Below, one piece after another: positions 5,605 through 5,619 of a DNA stretch of 5,619 nt. The notes under the pieces are model-generated. The model searched no databases and was not told where the DNA came from. It saw nothing but the letters and a program-made list of their open reading frames with translations. The first letter of the stretch is position 1. Each line of letters begins with the position of its first letter. The position numbers were made by a program, and so were the translations under genes. Origin of the DNA: Desulfovibrionaceae bacterium (GTDB lineage: Bacteria > Desulfobacterota > Desulfovibrionia > Desulfovibrionales > Desulfovibrionaceae); the NCBI GenBank assembly GCA_017613475.1, contig JAGADT010000118.1, positions 1 to 5,619 of the forward strand. The letters run 5' to 3'.

Positions 5605-5619
5605 TGATGAAGTGGAAGA
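5604..5619 (+). CDS. Possible start of a downstream gene, partial
   Basis: The stop TGA at 5602-5604 shares its A with an ATG at 5604, a typical TGATG coupling overlap, reading Met-Met-Lys-Trp-Lys up to the edge. A second ATG at 5597 in another frame (Met-Arg-Asp-Asp-Glu-Val-Glu) is also open and lies after GGA with a short A-rich spacer. Either could be a translationally coupled next gene; five to seven codons cannot decide. Confidence 0.3.

Overview
The window is high-GC bacterial DNA with five well-supported protein genes, two arranged against three around a divergent intergenic region. Gene content and order (queD, a DUF4390-type exported protein, then a long NtrY-type sensor kinase) and the style of the proteins suggest a delta-proteobacterial sulfate reducer or relative, most likely Desulfovibrionaceae. 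That is a judgement from gene order and protein character, not a database match.

Left part, minus strand (about 1-3429): queD (3429-3025), a DUF4390-like secreted or periplasmic protein (2982-2395) and the NtrY-like histidine kinase (2332-80) run in one direction with gaps of 42 and 62 bases, so they probably form one operon. A ribosome binding site and ATG at the extreme left edge (positions 10-8, minus strand) look like the start of the next gene. By family context this would be the response regulator ntrX, but only three codons are inside the window. QueD makes 6-carboxytetrahydropterin for queuosine or other deazapurines. The DUF4390 protein and NtrY are an envelope-linked pair whose co-occurrence with ntrX is known from other proteobacteria.

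Middle (3430-3548): a 119-base divergent intergenic region holding a near-perfect 13-base palindrome, a candidate operator, between the queD operon and a plus-strand M24 metallopeptidase (3549-4775). The peptidase keeps all five metal ligands but has Asp where classical aminopeptidase P-type enzymes carry a second active-site His. A good intrinsic terminator follows it.

Right part (4776-5619): a 298-base, comparatively AT-rich intergenic stretch with a possible 33-codon basic small ORF and several short dyads. It is followed by a 176-residue HEAT/LRV-like repeat protein of unknown function (5074-5604). A further gene may begin right at or overlapping its stop codon at the window edge.

Overall this is mostly ordinary chromosomal housekeeping and regulatory DNA, with no mobile element, CRISPR array, rRNA or tRNA seen. 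The best leads are the small basic ORF next to the repeat protein, the variant active site of the peptidase, and the palindrome between the divergent genes.
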